Part shown: positions 39,582 to 49,815 of the stretch, in pieces
How positions within the stretch are numbered: position 1 is the first letter of the stretch
Layout: each line of letters opens with the position of its first letter
Origin: Burkholderiaceae bacterium
Lineage (GTDB): Bacteria; Pseudomonadota; Gammaproteobacteria; Burkholderiales; Burkholderiaceae_D
Assembly: GCA_031291325.1 (NCBI GenBank)
Contig: JARLJG010000053.1
Span: 40,445-104,444, forward strand
Length of the DNA: 64,000 nucleotides
Direction of reading: 5' to 3'
Notes under the pieces: model-generated
Databases searched by the model: none
What the model was told of the DNA's origin: nothing
What the model saw: the letters and a program-made list of their open reading frames with translations, nothing else
Program-made: the position numbers and the translations under genes

Positions 39582-40865
39582 ATGACTACCAATCAAGAAT
39601 GGAAAGCCCGCAAGGATGCGGCGACGCCGCGCGGCGTCGGCGTGATGTGCAATTTCTACGCCGAGCGCGCGGAAAATTCCGAAGTGTGGGATATCGAAGG
39701 CAATCGCTATATCGACTTCGCCGCCGGCATTGCGGTCCTCAATACCGGCCATCGGCACCCGAAGGTCGTCGCCGCGATTGCCGATCAATTGACGCGCTTC
39801 ACACATACTGCCTATCAAGTGGTTCCCTACGGCAGTTACGTCACGCTGGCCGAGGAAATCAATCGCCTGACGCCGGGCACCCACGCCAAGAAGACCGCGT
39901 TGTTCACCACCGGCGCCGAAGCGGTGGAAAATGCGGTGAAGATTGCCCGCGCCGCCACCAAGCGCCCGGCGATCATCGCCTTTTCCGGCGCGTTTCATGG
40001 CCGCACGATGATGGGCATGGCGCTGACCGGCAAGGTCGATCCGTACAAGATCGGTTTCGGCCCCTTCCCCGGCAACGTGTATCACGCGCCGTATCCGAAT
40101 GCGCTGCACGGGGTGTCAATCGCTGACTCGCTGCACGCATTGCAGACGCTGTTCAAGTCCGACGTCGATCCCAAGCAAGTAGCAGCCATCATCATCGAAC
40201 CGATCCAAGGCGAGGGCGGGTTCAACGTGGCGCCGGTGGAGTTCATGCAAGCCTTGCGCCAGTTGTGCGACGAGCACGGGATTCTGCTGATTGCCGACGA
40301 AGTGCAGTCCGGCTTCGCACGTACCGGCAAGCTGTTCGCGATGGAACATTTCGGCGTGATCCCCGATCTGATGACACTCGCCAAGAGCCTGGCCGGCGGC
40401 ATGCCGCTTTCCGCCGTCTGCGGCAAAGCCGAGATCATGGACGCAGCCGGCCCCGGCGGCTTGGGCGGCACCTATGCCGGCAATGCGCTGGCGGTGGCAG
40501 CGGCGCTGGCGGTGCTGGGCGTCATCAAGGAAGAAAAACTGGTGGAACGCGCCAACCATCTGGGCCAAATGCTGGATGACTGTTTGCAGGCAATCAAGGC
40601 CGATCGCAACAGCAATGGCCGGATCGCCGACATACGCGGCTATGGTTCGATGCGCGCGGTCGAGTTCCAGGTGCCGGGAACCGGCAATCCCGATCCCGCA
40701 TTCACCCAGAGGGTGCGCGAAAAAGCGCTTGAAAAAGGCTTGCTGCTGTTGACGTGCGGCGTGTATGGCAACGTAATCCGTTTCCTGTACCCGCTGACCA
40801 TTAGCGATGCGCTCATGCAAGAGGCATTGACTATCCTCGACTCCGTCATCCGCGAATTGCAATGA
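39582..40865 (+). CDS. gabT: 4-aminobutyrate--2-oxoglutarate transaminase
   Basis: 427 aa; [48 protein letters not shown]. Confidence 0.93.
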   Translation: MTTNQEWKARKDAATPRGVGVMCNFYAERAENSEVWDIEGNRYIDFAAGIAVLNTGHRHPKVVAAIADQLTRFTHTAYQVVPYGSYVTLAEEINRLTPGTHAKKTALFTTGAEAVENAVKIARAATKRPAIIAFSGAFHGRTMMGMALTGKVDPYKIGFGPFPGNVYHAPYPNALHGVSIADSLHALQTLFKSDVDPKQVAAIIIEPIQGEGGFNVAPVEFMQALRQLCDEHGILLIADEVQSGFARTGKLFAMEHFGVIPDLMTLAKSLAGGMPLSAVCGKAEIMDAAGPGGLGGTYAGNALAVAAALAVLGVIKEEKLVERANHLGQMLDDCLQAIKADRNSNGRIADIRGYGSMRAVEFQVPGTGNPDPAFTQRVREKALEKGLLLLTCGVYGNVIRFLYPLTISDALMQEALTILDSVIRELQ

Positions 40866-42322
40866 GCGTGTTGAACCTGAAGGACCCCGGCCTGTTCCGG
40901 CAACAAGCGTATATCGACGGCAACTGGTGCGATGCCGACGACGGCAAAACCATCGTCGTCACCAATCCGGCGACCGGCGAATATCTCGGCACGGTGCCGG
41001 AAATGGGCGCGACCGAGACCGCTCGCGCGATCGCGGCAGCCAACACCGCCTGGAAAGGCTGGCGTGAAAAGCTGGCCAAGGAGCGCTCTGCGATTTTGCG
41101 CAAGTGGCATGACCTGATCCTCGCCAACGTCGACGATCTGGCGGCCATCATGACCGCCGAGCAAGGCAAACCCCTGGCCGAGGCGCGTGGCGAAATCGCC
41201 TATGCCGCATCGTTCATCGAATGGTTTGCGGAAGAGGGCAAGCGCATCTACGGCGACACCATCGCCACGCCGGCGCAGGGCCGCCGCATCCTGGTCACCA
41301 AAGAACCGATTGGCGTGTGCGCGGCGATCACGCCGTGGAATTTCCCTTCGGCGATGATTACCCGCAAGGCCGGGCCGGCCTTGGCGGCGGGCTGCCCGAT
41401 GATCGTCAAGCCGGCGGAGCTGACGCCGTTCTCGGCGCTGGCCTTGATCGAGCTCGGGCAGCGCGCCGGCATTCCGCCTGGTGTGTTGAGCGTGGTGACC
41501 GGCAACGCGCCGCAGATCGGCGGCGAGATGACTGCCAACCCGCTGGTGCGCAAGGTGACGTTTACCGGCTCGACTGCCATCGGCAAGCTGTTGATGCGGC
41601 AATCGGCGGATACGGTCAAGAAGCTGTCGCTGGAATTGGGCGGCAATGCGCCCTTCATCGTCTTCGACGATGCCGACCTCGATGCGGCGGTCGAAGGCGC
41701 GATGGCCTCCAAGTACCGCAACAGCGGGCAAACCTGCGTTTGCGCGAACCGCTTTTACGTGCAAGACGGCGTGTACGATGCGTTCGCCGAAAAGCTGGTG
41801 GCGGCAGTCCAGAAGCTGCAAGTCGGCGACGGCGCTGCGCCCGGCACCACGCAAGGCCCGCTGATCGACGAGCGCGCAGTGAAAAAGGTCGAAGCGCACA
41901 TCCGCGATGCAGTCGGCAAGGGCGCGAAAATCCTGACCGGCGGCAAGCGGCATGCGCTGGGGCATAGCTTTTTCGAGCCGACCGTGGTCGGCGATGTCAC
42001 GCAACAGATGCAGGTGGCGCGCGAAGAAACCTTCGGCCCGCTGGCGCCCTTGTTCCGCTTCCAGCGCGACGAGGATGTGGTGGCAATGGCCAACGATACC
42101 GACTTTGGCCTGGCATCGTACTTCTACAGCCGCGACATCGGCCGCATCTGGCGCACTGCCGAGCAATTGGAATATGGGATGGTTGGCATCAATACCGGCC
42201 TGATCTCGAACGAGGTCGCGCCGTTCGGCGGCGTCAAGCAATCCGGCCTGGGGCGCGAGGGGTCGAAATACGGGATCGACGATTATCTGGCGATCAAGTA
42301 TTGGTGCTTGAGCGGGATGTAA
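40862..42322 (+). CDS. gabD: NAD(P)-dependent succinate-semialdehyde dehydrogenase
   Basis: 486 aa; [34 protein letters not shown]; overlaps the gabT stop. Confidence 0.93.
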   Translation: MSVLNLKDPGLFRQQAYIDGNWCDADDGKTIVVTNPATGEYLGTVPEMGATETARAIAAANTAWKGWREKLAKERSAILRKWHDLILANVDDLAAIMTAEQGKPLAEARGEIAYAASFIEWFAEEGKRIYGDTIATPAQGRRILVTKEPIGVCAAITPWNFPSAMITRKAGPALAAGCPMIVKPAELTPFSALALIELGQRAGIPPGVLSVVTGNAPQIGGEMTANPLVRKVTFTGSTAIGKLLMRQSADTVKKLSLELGGNAPFIVFDDADLDAAVEGAMASKYRNSGQTCVCANRFYVQDGVYDAFAEKLVAAVQKLQVGDGAAPGTTQGPLIDERAVKKVEAHIRDAVGKGAKILTGGKRHALGHSFFEPTVVGDVTQQMQVAREETFGPLAPLFRFQRDEDVVAMANDTDFGLASYFYSRDIGRIWRTAEQLEYGMVGINTGLISNEVAPFGGVKQSGLGREGSKYGIDDYLAIKYWCLSGM

Positions 42323-42380
42323 ACCGATTCCGGCCTGTCGTGCGACAGTAGCGCAATCGCACTACTGTCAAAACAACAGT

Positions 42381-42563
42381 GCCCCCTCTCCCGCAGGCGG
42401 GAGAGGGTTGGGGTGAGGGCGACTGCCAAGACCTTCAACGTCAACCTGCAGGAAGCCTGAAGTTTCTTGAGCTTGAGGAGAGAAATATCTAAGCTCGCAG
42501 CCCGCTTTTCTCTTGGCATGCTCCCTCACCCCCGCCCCTCTCCCGCCTGCGGGCGAGGGGTGA
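42381..42563. repeat. Inverted pair of REP-like units (BIME-like)
   Basis: CCCCTCTCCCGCAGGCGGGAGAGGGTTGGGGTGAGGG (42381-42420) and its near reverse complement CCCTCACCCCCGCCCCTCTCCCGCCTGCGGGCGAGGGG (42522-42563). Confidence 0.8.
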
Positions 42564-42628
42564 CGTACGCCACCTCAAGATGCGGATAATAATCAGCGCC
42601 TACGCGGGAAAGACGGCGATGATTTTTG

Positions 42629-44116
42629 TTAAACGATCCTGATCCAGGTCGTCTTCATTTCCGTGTACTTGTCGAACGCATGCAACGACTTGTCGCGGCC
42701 ATTGCCCGACTGCTTGAAGCCGCCGAACGGCACCGTCATGTCGTCTTCATCGTATTGATTGACATGCACGGTGCCGACCCGCAGCGCGCGCGCCGTCTGG
42801 TGCGCCTTGCGGATATCGGAGGTCCAGACTGCCGCTTGCAGGCCGAACGAGGTGGCATTCGCCGCGCGGATCGCTTCGTTCAGATCGGTGAAGCTGAGCA
42901 CCGACAGCACCGGCCCGAAAATCTCTTCGCGCGCAATCCGCATATCGTTCCCGACTTGATCGAAAATCGTCGGCGTCACGTAGTAGCCGCCGCTCTCGGT
43001 GCGCGCCTGTTCGCCGCCGGCCAGCAGTTGCGCGCCCTGCTCCTTGCCCGACTCGATAAAGCCGAGCACCGACTTGAGTTGGATGCCGTCGACAATCGCG
43101 CCCATTACCGTGTTTTCGTCAAGCGGATCGCCGGGTTGGAAATCCGGCACCATCGCCAGCGCTTTTTCCAGGAATTTATCCTTGATCGATGCTTCGACAA
43201 ACAGGCGCGACGGCGCGTTGCAGCTTTCGCCCTGGTTGAAATAGATCGAGCCGACCGCCGCACTGACGGCAGCATCCAGATCGGGACAATCGGCGCAGAC
43301 GATGTTGGGCGACTTGCCGCCCAGTTCGGTCCAGGCGCGTTTCAGGTTCGACTGTCCCGCATATTGCACGATCAGCTTGCCGACCTTGGTCGAGCCGGTG
43401 AAAGCAATGCAATCGACATCCATGTGCAAGGCCAGCGCGCTGCCGGCTTCGTGGCCGTAACCTGGCAACACATTGAATACGCCGGGCGGAATTCCCGCTT
43501 GCAGCGCGATTTCGGCCAGCCGCAACGCGGTCAGCGGCGACTTTTCCGACGGCTTGAGCACCACGCTGTTGCCGACCGCCAGCGCCGGTCCGATTTTCCA
43601 TGAAGCCATCAGCATCGGATAATTCCACGGCACGATCGCGCCGACCACACCGACCGGCTCGCGCGTAATCAGCGCCAGCGCAGTGTCCGGCGTCGGCGCG
43701 ATTTCGTCGTACACCTTGTCGACCGCTTCGCCATACCAGCGGATGCAATTGGCAGCGCCGTTGACATCGACGCTCAGGCTGTACTTGATCGGCTTGCCCA
43801 TGTCGAGCGTTTCCAGCAGCGCCAGTTCGTCGCGGTTGGCCACGATCAGGTCGGCGAATTTGATCATGATGCGCTTGCGCGCAGCCGGCGCCAGACCGGC
43901 CCAGCGGCGGTCCTCGAAGGCGTTGCGCGCAACTGCCACGGCAGCGTCGACATCGGCCACGTCGCAGCGCGCGACCGGGCCGAGGCTGCGGCCATCGACC
44001 GGCGAGATATCGTCGAAGGTGGCGCCCGATTTCGCCCAGACGCGCTGGCCGTCGATCAGCGCGCGGCCATCGATTGCCAGGTTCCTGGCGCGCTCATGCC
44101 AAAGGGTTGTTGTCAT
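42629..44116 (-). CDS. puuC: Aldehyde dehydrogenase, gamma-glutamyl-gamma-aminobutyraldehyde dehydrogenase-like
   Basis: ~495 aa from MTTTLWHERARNLAIDGRALIDGQ; ELGGKSPNIVCADCPDLDAA, NQGESCNAPSRLFVE; polyamine gene context. Confidence 0.88.
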   Translation of the reverse strand: MTTTLWHERARNLAIDGRALIDGQRVWAKSGATFDDISPVDGRSLGPVARCDVADVDAAVAVARNAFEDRRWAGLAPAARKRIMIKFADLIVANRDELALLETLDMGKPIKYSLSVDVNGAANCIRWYGEAVDKVYDEIAPTPDTALALITREPVGVVGAIVPWNYPMLMASWKIGPALAVGNSVVLKPSEKSPLTALRLAEIALQAGIPPGVFNVLPGYGHEAGSALALHMDVDCIAFTGSTKVGKLIVQYAGQSNLKRAWTELGGKSPNIVCADCPDLDAAVSAAVGSIYFNQGESCNAPSRLFVEASIKDKFLEKALAMVPDFQPGDPLDENTVMGAIVDGIQLKSVLGFIESGKEQGAQLLAGGEQARTESGGYYVTPTIFDQVGNDMRIAREEIFGPVLSVLSFTDLNEAIRAANATSFGLQAAVWTSDIRKAHQTARALRVGTVHVNQYDEDDMTVPFGGFKQSGNGRDKSLHAFDKYTEMKTTWIRIV

Positions 44117-44181
44117 TCTCGTTCTCCATTCTTGTGTTACTGCATTATCGCGCGCACTGCGGCGCGCTACCTTGGTTCGAT

Positions 44182-45024
44182 TCAGGCTGCGGATTCCTGC
44201 GGAGTCCGGTAAGCCGCCGCCTGCTCTTCGGCGCGTTTGCGCTCCTGCCGCGCCAGCCACAGGCTGCCCAGCAATACGCCCAAGCCGACCACTGCGACGG
44301 TGATCGTGGCCACCACGTTGACCGATGGATTCAAACCCAGCCGGGCGCGGGAAAACAATACCAGCGGCAGGGTGGTCGTGCCGGGGCCGGACAGGAAGGC
44401 GCTGGTCACCACATCGTCGAGCGAAATCGTAAACGTCAGCAACCAGGCCGACACCAGCGATTGCGCAATCAGCGGCAGGGTCACCAGGTAAAACACCTGG
44501 AACGGCTTGCAGCCGAGATCCATCGCCGCCTCTTCCAGCGACTTGTCCATGCTGACCAGGCGCGATTGAATCACCACCGCCGCGTACGAAGTGCAAATCG
44601 AGGTATGCCCGATCCAGATCGTCAGCAAGCCGCGCCGACCGAAGAACTGGTCGCAGGAAACGAAAAACAGCAGCAGCGACAAGCCGGTAATGACTTCCGG
44701 CACCACCAGCGGCGCGTTGATGTGGGCGATGAACAGCGCGCGCCCGCGAAAGCGGGTGTAGCGCACCATCACGAACGCCGCCAGCGTGCCCAGCACCACC
44801 GAGGCGCTGGCCGACAGCAGCGCGACTTTGATCGATACCAGGAAGCCATCGATGATTTCCGTATCGTCCAGAATCGCCGCATACCATTTCAGCGAGAAAT
44901 GCGTCCACAGACTGGCCAGCTTGGATTCGTTGAAAGAAAAGACGATCAGCGTAAAGATCGGCAGATAGAGGAACACGTAGCCGCCGATCAACCACGATAA
45001 ACCGAATCGGTTGCGCATGCTCAT
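44182..45024 (-). CDS. potI: Putrescine ABC transporter permease PotI-like
   Basis: Polytopic; EEAAMDLGCKPFQVFYLVTLPLIAQSLVSAWLLTFTISLDDVVTSAFLSGPG. Confidence 0.88.
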   Translation of the reverse strand: MSMRNRFGLSWLIGGYVFLYLPIFTLIVFSFNESKLASLWTHFSLKWYAAILDDTEIIDGFLVSIKVALLSASASVVLGTLAAFVMVRYTRFRGRALFIAHINAPLVVPEVITGLSLLLFFVSCDQFFGRRGLLTIWIGHTSICTSYAAVVIQSRLVSMDKSLEEAAMDLGCKPFQVFYLVTLPLIAQSLVSAWLLTFTISLDDVVTSAFLSGPGTTTLPLVLFSRARLGLNPSVNVVATITVAVVGLGVLLGSLWLARQERKRAEEQAAAYRTPQESAA

Positions 45025-45944
45025 GCCCCCTTCGCCGTGCTGCTATCGACTTGATACTTGTTGAAGACCGCCAGCGGAATCAGGATCAGCACCACCATCG
45101 AGACGGCGACGGCGGACGCCATGGTCCAGTCGTTGTTGCTGAAAAATTCGTTCCACAGCGTGCGGCCTATCATTTGCGTTTCCGGCCCGCCCAACAATTC
45201 CGGGATCACGTATTCGCCCAGGCTGGGGATGAAGACCAGCATCGAACCGGCGATGATGCCGGCCTTCGACAGCGGCACCGTAATCAGCCAGAAGGTCGTC
45301 AATGGCCGCGCGCCGAGGTCGGAAGCCGCTTCCAGCAGTGTCAGGTTCATTTTCACCAGCGTCGAATACAAAGGCAGGATCATGAACGGCAGATAGGTAT
45401 ACACCAGCCCGACCATCATGGAAAACGAGGTGTACATCATCTTGATCGGCGTATCGATCACATGCGCCCAGATCAGCAAATTGTTGATGACGCCATTGTC
45501 GTCGAGCAGTCCCTTCCATGCGTACACGCGCAGCAGGTAAGAGGTCCAGAACGGCAGCGTGACCAGCATCAACAGCGTGGGCCGCCAGGTAGCCGGCGCG
45601 CGCGCCATGAAGTAGGCGAACGGATAGCCGACGATCAGGCAAATCACCGTGTTGAGCGCGGCCAGCTTGATCGAATACCAATAGGTGTACACATACAGCG
45701 AGTCGGTCACCAGGAACAGGTAGTTCGACAGGCGCACGCGCAGGATGGCGACGCCGTCGATGTACTCGAACAAGTCCTTGAAGCGGATGCCTTCGGTGTC
45801 GGAAATGCTGAGCTTGAAGACGATCAGAAACGGCAGCGAGAAAAACAGAATCAGGAAAATATACGGAATCCCGATCACGCTGCGCTTGCCCCAGCCCTTT
45901 CTGAGTGCCGGCGAATGCCAGAAATTTTCGAGCAGCTTCATCAT
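45021..45944 (-). CDS. potH: Putrescine ABC transporter permease PotH-like
   Basis: LLEAASDLGARPLTTFWLITVPLSKAGIIAGSMLVFIPSLGEYVIPELLGGPETQMIG. Confidence 0.9.
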   Translation of the reverse strand: MMKLLENFWHSPALRKGWGKRSVIGIPYIFLILFFSLPFLIVFKLSISDTEGIRFKDLFEYIDGVAILRVRLSNYLFLVTDSLYVYTYWYSIKLAALNTVICLIVGYPFAYFMARAPATWRPTLLMLVTLPFWTSYLLRVYAWKGLLDDNGVINNLLIWAHVIDTPIKMMYTSFSMMVGLVYTYLPFMILPLYSTLVKMNLTLLEAASDLGARPLTTFWLITVPLSKAGIIAGSMLVFIPSLGEYVIPELLGGPETQMIGRTLWNEFFSNNDWTMASAVAVSMVVLILIPLAVFNKYQVDSSTAKGA

Positions 45945-47029
45945 TGCGTGAGCACCATCAACGACGTGTCGCGCCAGACCGCATAGACGCTTGCGCCGCG
46001 TTCGAGCATGTCGCTATGCCGTTCGGTGCTGGGAACGGTGACTTGCAACTGCAAGCCGCTGTCGAGCAGCACGCGGTAGCTGGACGACGCGCCGAAGTAG
46101 GCGCTTTCCGCGATCTTGCCCTCTACGCAGTTATAACTGCGCTCGGCAGGCGCCTCCCTCAGCAGTTCGATATTCTCGGGCCGCAGCGCGACGCTCAAGG
46201 CCATCCCGAGCGAGCCGCTGATGCCGTGCCCGACATACAATTTTCCTTGCGGCGTTTCGATCACGCAGTGATCCGGTTCGTCCTCGGCCAGGGTGCCCTG
46301 GAACAGGTTGACGTTGCCGATGAAATCGGCGACGAAGCGGCAGTTCGGCGTTTCGTAGATTTCTTGCGGGGTGCCGACTTGCTTGAAGCTGCCGCTGCTC
46401 ATGATGGCGATGCGGTCGGCCATCGTCATCGCTTCTTCCTGGTCGTGCGTGACCATCACGCAGGTGACGCCGACTTTCTTGATGATGTTTTTCAACTCGA
46501 ATTGCGTCTGTTCGCGCAGCTTGCGGTCGAGCGCGCCGAGCGGCTCGTCCAGCAGCAGCAGGCGCGGCTCCAGCGCCAGGCTGCGCGCCAGCGCCACCCG
46601 TTGCTGTTGCCCGCCGGATAATTGATGTGGCTTGCGCTTGGCATACGGTTTGAGCTGCACCAGCCCCAGCATGCGCTCGACCTGCTCGGTGATCTTCTGC
46701 TTGTCGAGTTTTTGCCGCTTGAGGCCGAAGGCGATGTTTTCCCACACAGTCATGTGCGGGAACAACGCATACGACTGAAACATCATGTTGATCGGCCGCT
46801 CATACGGCGGCATCTTGGAAATTTCGATGCCGCCCAGATCGATGCTGCCGCTGCTTGGCGTTTCAAACCCGGCCAACATGCGCAACAAGGTCGATTTGCC
46901 GCATCCCGAGGAGCCCAGCAGCGCAAAGATTTCGCCTTTTTGGATATCGACGGTGACATCGTCGACTGCCGCGACACCGTCGAAATCCTTGTTGAGGCGA
47001 TGGATGCGCAGATAACTTGCGTCGCTCAT
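45941..47029 (-). CDS. potG: Putrescine ABC transporter ATP-binding protein PotG-like
   Basis: LLGSSGCGKSTLLRMLAGFE, LSGGQQQRVALARSLALEPRLLLLDEPLGALDRKLREQ. Confidence 0.92.
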   Translation of the reverse strand: MSDASYLRIHRLNKDFDGVAAVDDVTVDIQKGEIFALLGSSGCGKSTLLRMLAGFETPSSGSIDLGGIEISKMPPYERPINMMFQSYALFPHMTVWENIAFGLKRQKLDKQKITEQVERMLGLVQLKPYAKRKPHQLSGGQQQRVALARSLALEPRLLLLDEPLGALDRKLREQTQFELKNIIKKVGVTCVMVTHDQEEAMTMADRIAIMSSGSFKQVGTPQEIYETPNCRFVADFIGNVNLFQGTLAEDEPDHCVIETPQGKLYVGHGISGSLGMALSVALRPENIELLREAPAERSYNCVEGKIAESAYFGASSSYRVLLDSGLQLQVTVPSTERHSDMLERGASVYAVWRDTSLMVLTQ

Positions 47030-47093
47030 GCCGTTCTCTCCAGCCAATCTTGATACTGAGGGTTGCATCGGGCGCTATTCTCCATAATTTGTT

Positions 47094-48278
47094 TCAAAGA
47101 CCGGTCTTGAAGGTTGTATACAGCCGCGTGCGCAGGCGCCGGATGTCGTTGCTGACTGCATCGGGCGGCGCCATCCTGGCGAGAACGTCGCCTTCCAGGA
47201 ATACCGCCTTGTTCGCCCTGACCTCGGGATTGATGTATTTGTCGGCGGCGCGCACCGGATTGTCGTAGAACACCTTGTTGACGATACCGGCCTGCACTTC
47301 CGGGCGATAGATGTAGTTGATCCATTTGTACGCGTTTTCCACGTGTTCGGCGTCGGACGGGATCGCCATCGCGTCGAAGAACAGCAGATTGCCGCTTTTG
47401 GGCAGCAGGATTTCGATATGCTGGCCGTTCTTCGCTTCCTTCGCGCGCTGCGCGGCAATGCCGATGTCGCCGTTATAGCCGACGGCCATGCACAGCGAAC
47501 CGTTGGCGAGATCGTTGATATAACCGGACGACGAAAACAGCGTGATCGAAGGGCGAATCGCGGCCAGCAACTTGCCGGCATCCACGTAGTCGGACGGCTG
47601 CTTGCTGTAGGGCGGTCGCCCCAAGTAGTGCAGCGCCGCCGGGAACATCTCGTCGCCCGAATCGAGCACCGAGATCCCACACGACTTGAGCCGCTCTGCA
47701 TATTTCGGCTTGAACAACAGATCCCAGGAATCGTCGGGCATCGGCATGTTGCCGAGCGCCGCCTTGACCTGGTCGACGTTGATGCCAAGCGTGGTGATGC
47801 CCCATAGCCACGGCGCCAGGTGATCGTTGTTCGGGTCCAGCGTGGACAACATCTTCAACACGTAAGGATCGACATTTGCCAGGTTGGGAATCTGGCTCTT
47901 GTCGAGCTTCTTGAACAGGCCGCCCTCAAGCTGGATTTTCGCCCAATGCACCGATGGCACCACGATGTCGTAGCCGGTGTGTCGCGCCAGCAGTTTTGCG
48001 TGCAGGGTTTCATTCGCATCGTAGGTATCGAAACGCACCGTGATGCCGGTCTCTTTTTCGAAATCCTGGATCGTGGTCTCGCCGATATAGTCGGACCAGC
48101 TATAGATATTGAGGACTTTCTGTTCTTTTTCCCTGTCCGCAGCCGACTGCGTGCAACCCAGCAAAAGAATGCCGAGCGCGCAAGCGCCCAGCATTCTCAG
48201 GCAGATTCCCGTTCTATTTTTTTGTCGGCCCACCGTCACTCCGCTTCTCCCCACCATTGCATCCCCGCTCACATCCAT
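47094..48278 (-). CDS. potF: Putrescine-binding lipoprotein PotF-like
   Basis: Lipobox LLLGC; VLNIYSWSDYIGETTIQDFEKETGITVRFDTYDANETLHAKLL. Confidence 0.9.
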   Translation of the reverse strand: MDVSGDAMVGRSGVTVGRQKNRTGICLRMLGACALGILLLGCTQSAADREKEQKVLNIYSWSDYIGETTIQDFEKETGITVRFDTYDANETLHAKLLARHTGYDIVVPSVHWAKIQLEGGLFKKLDKSQIPNLANVDPYVLKMLSTLDPNNDHLAPWLWGITTLGINVDQVKAALGNMPMPDDSWDLLFKPKYAERLKSCGISVLDSGDEMFPAALHYLGRPPYSKQPSDYVDAGKLLAAIRPSITLFSSSGYINDLANGSLCMAVGYNGDIGIAAQRAKEAKNGQHIEILLPKSGNLLFFDAMAIPSDAEHVENAYKWINYIYRPEVQAGIVNKVFYDNPVRAADKYINPEVRANKAVFLEGDVLARMAPPDAVSNDIRRLRTRLYTTFKTGL

Positions 48279-49714
48279 CCGCGCGTCTGCAAATCCTTTA
48301 GCGTAGCATCAAGGCAATACTTGATCAATGCCACCATTTCGTCGATTTGCGCCCGCGTCATCACCAGTGGCGGCGCGATAATCATGCGATTGCCGACTGC
48401 GCGCATAATCATGCCGTTGCCGAACATGTGGCCCCGGCACACCATGCCGACATCCAGTTCGGAGGGGAAGAACTCGCAATCGTGCACATTGTTCGCTTTC
48501 TTCTTGACCAGCACCAACCCGGCGGTAAAGCCGATGGTTTCGGCCATGCCGACCAATGGATGCTCGATCAGCTTTTCGAAAACCTGCTTCAAATACGGGC
48601 CGGTATCTTCGCGCACTTTGTCGACCAGCTTCTCGGATTCCAGGATGCGCAGATTTTCCAGCGCGGCCGCGCACGCGACCGGGTGCCCGGAGTAGGTGAA
48701 GCCGTGGTTGAAGTCGCCGCCTTTTTCGATCAGCACGTCGGCCACCTTGTCGCCGACCAGCACGCCGCCCAGCGGCACGTAGCCGGAAGTGACGCCCTTG
48801 GCAAAGGTCATCAGATCCGGCTTGATGCCGAAATATTCGCTGCCGAACCAATGGCCGAGTCGACCGAAACCGCAGATCACTTCGTCGGCAATCAGCAAGA
48901 TGCCGTACTTGTCGCAGATGCGCTGGATTTCCGGCCAGTAAGTGGCGGGCGGGATGATGACGCCGCCGGCGCCCTGGATCGGCTCGCCGATGAAGGCGGC
49001 GACCTTGTCGGCGCCGACTTCGAGGATTTTCGTTTCCAGCCAGGATGCCGCCTTCACGCCGAACTCGTCCGGCGTCATGCCCTTGCCGTTTTCCAGATAG
49101 TACGGTTGGTCGATATGGACGATGCCGGGAATCGGCAGCCCGCCTTGTTCATGCATGTAGGACATGCCGCTTAGCGATGCGCCGGCCATGGTGCTGCCGT
49201 GATAGGCGTTCTTGCGGCTGATGATGACATGCCGTTCCGGGCAGCCTTGCAAATCCCAATAGCGGCGCACCATGCGCACGTTGGTGTCGTTGCCTTCGGA
49301 CCCGGAACAAGTGAAAAATACGTGCTTGAATTGCGGCGGCGAGATGGCGGCCAGCTTGGCGGCCAATTGTGCTGCCGGCGCATTGGTGGTCTGGAAGAAG
49401 CTGTTATAGAACGGCAATTCCTGCATTTGCGCATGGACTGCATCGGCAATGCTGGCGCGGCCGTAACCGGCATTCACGCACCACAGGCCGGACATGCCGT
49501 CGATCAGGCGCTTGCCTTCCGAATCCCAGATATAGATGCCGTCGCCCTTGACGATGACGCGGGCGCCTTGGGCGTTCAGCGATTTGAAATCGGTAAACGG
49601 ATGCAGGTAGTGGGCGCTGTCGATTTGTTGGATCGCGCGCGTGTCGACGGCGGCTTGGCGGCGGCCGGCGGCGGGGACGACGATAGTCGCAGGGGTAAAA
49701 GGTGTCGGTTGCAT
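48269..49714 (-). CDS. Class III aminotransferase, putrescine--pyruvate aminotransferase (SpuC)-like
   Basis: 481 aa; HYLHPFTDFKSLNAQGARVIVKGDGIYIWDSEGKRLIDGMSGLWC, LIADEVICGFGRLGHWFGSEYF. Confidence 0.87.
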   Translation of the reverse strand: MQPTPFTPATIVVPAAGRRQAAVDTRAIQQIDSAHYLHPFTDFKSLNAQGARVIVKGDGIYIWDSEGKRLIDGMSGLWCVNAGYGRASIADAVHAQMQELPFYNSFFQTTNAPAAQLAAKLAAISPPQFKHVFFTCSGSEGNDTNVRMVRRYWDLQGCPERHVIISRKNAYHGSTMAGASLSGMSYMHEQGGLPIPGIVHIDQPYYLENGKGMTPDEFGVKAASWLETKILEVGADKVAAFIGEPIQGAGGVIIPPATYWPEIQRICDKYGILLIADEVICGFGRLGHWFGSEYFGIKPDLMTFAKGVTSGYVPLGGVLVGDKVADVLIEKGGDFNHGFTYSGHPVACAAALENLRILESEKLVDKVREDTGPYLKQVFEKLIEHPLVGMAETIGFTAGLVLVKKKANNVHDCEFFPSELDVGMVCRGHMFGNGMIMRAVGNRMIIAPPLVMTRAQIDEMVALIKYCLDATLKDLQTRGWM

Positions 49715-49815
49715 GATCGGCTTTCAAGTCTGTGGGACGTGCGGCGCTGCAAACGGCGCACGTCCATCGTTATCGGTTTTGGCTATCCTGCCGCAGCGGC
49801 AGGACGGGCGGTTGT

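Noticed and set aside
40640-42241. Minus-strand ORF (533 aa)
   Set aside because: Antisense of gabD with Arg/Ala/Gly-rich nonsense composition.
42629-44995. 788-aa ORF as a permease-dehydrogenase fusion
   Set aside because: The aldehyde dehydrogenase starts at MTTTLW (44116); the upstream part is an out-of-frame reading of potI.
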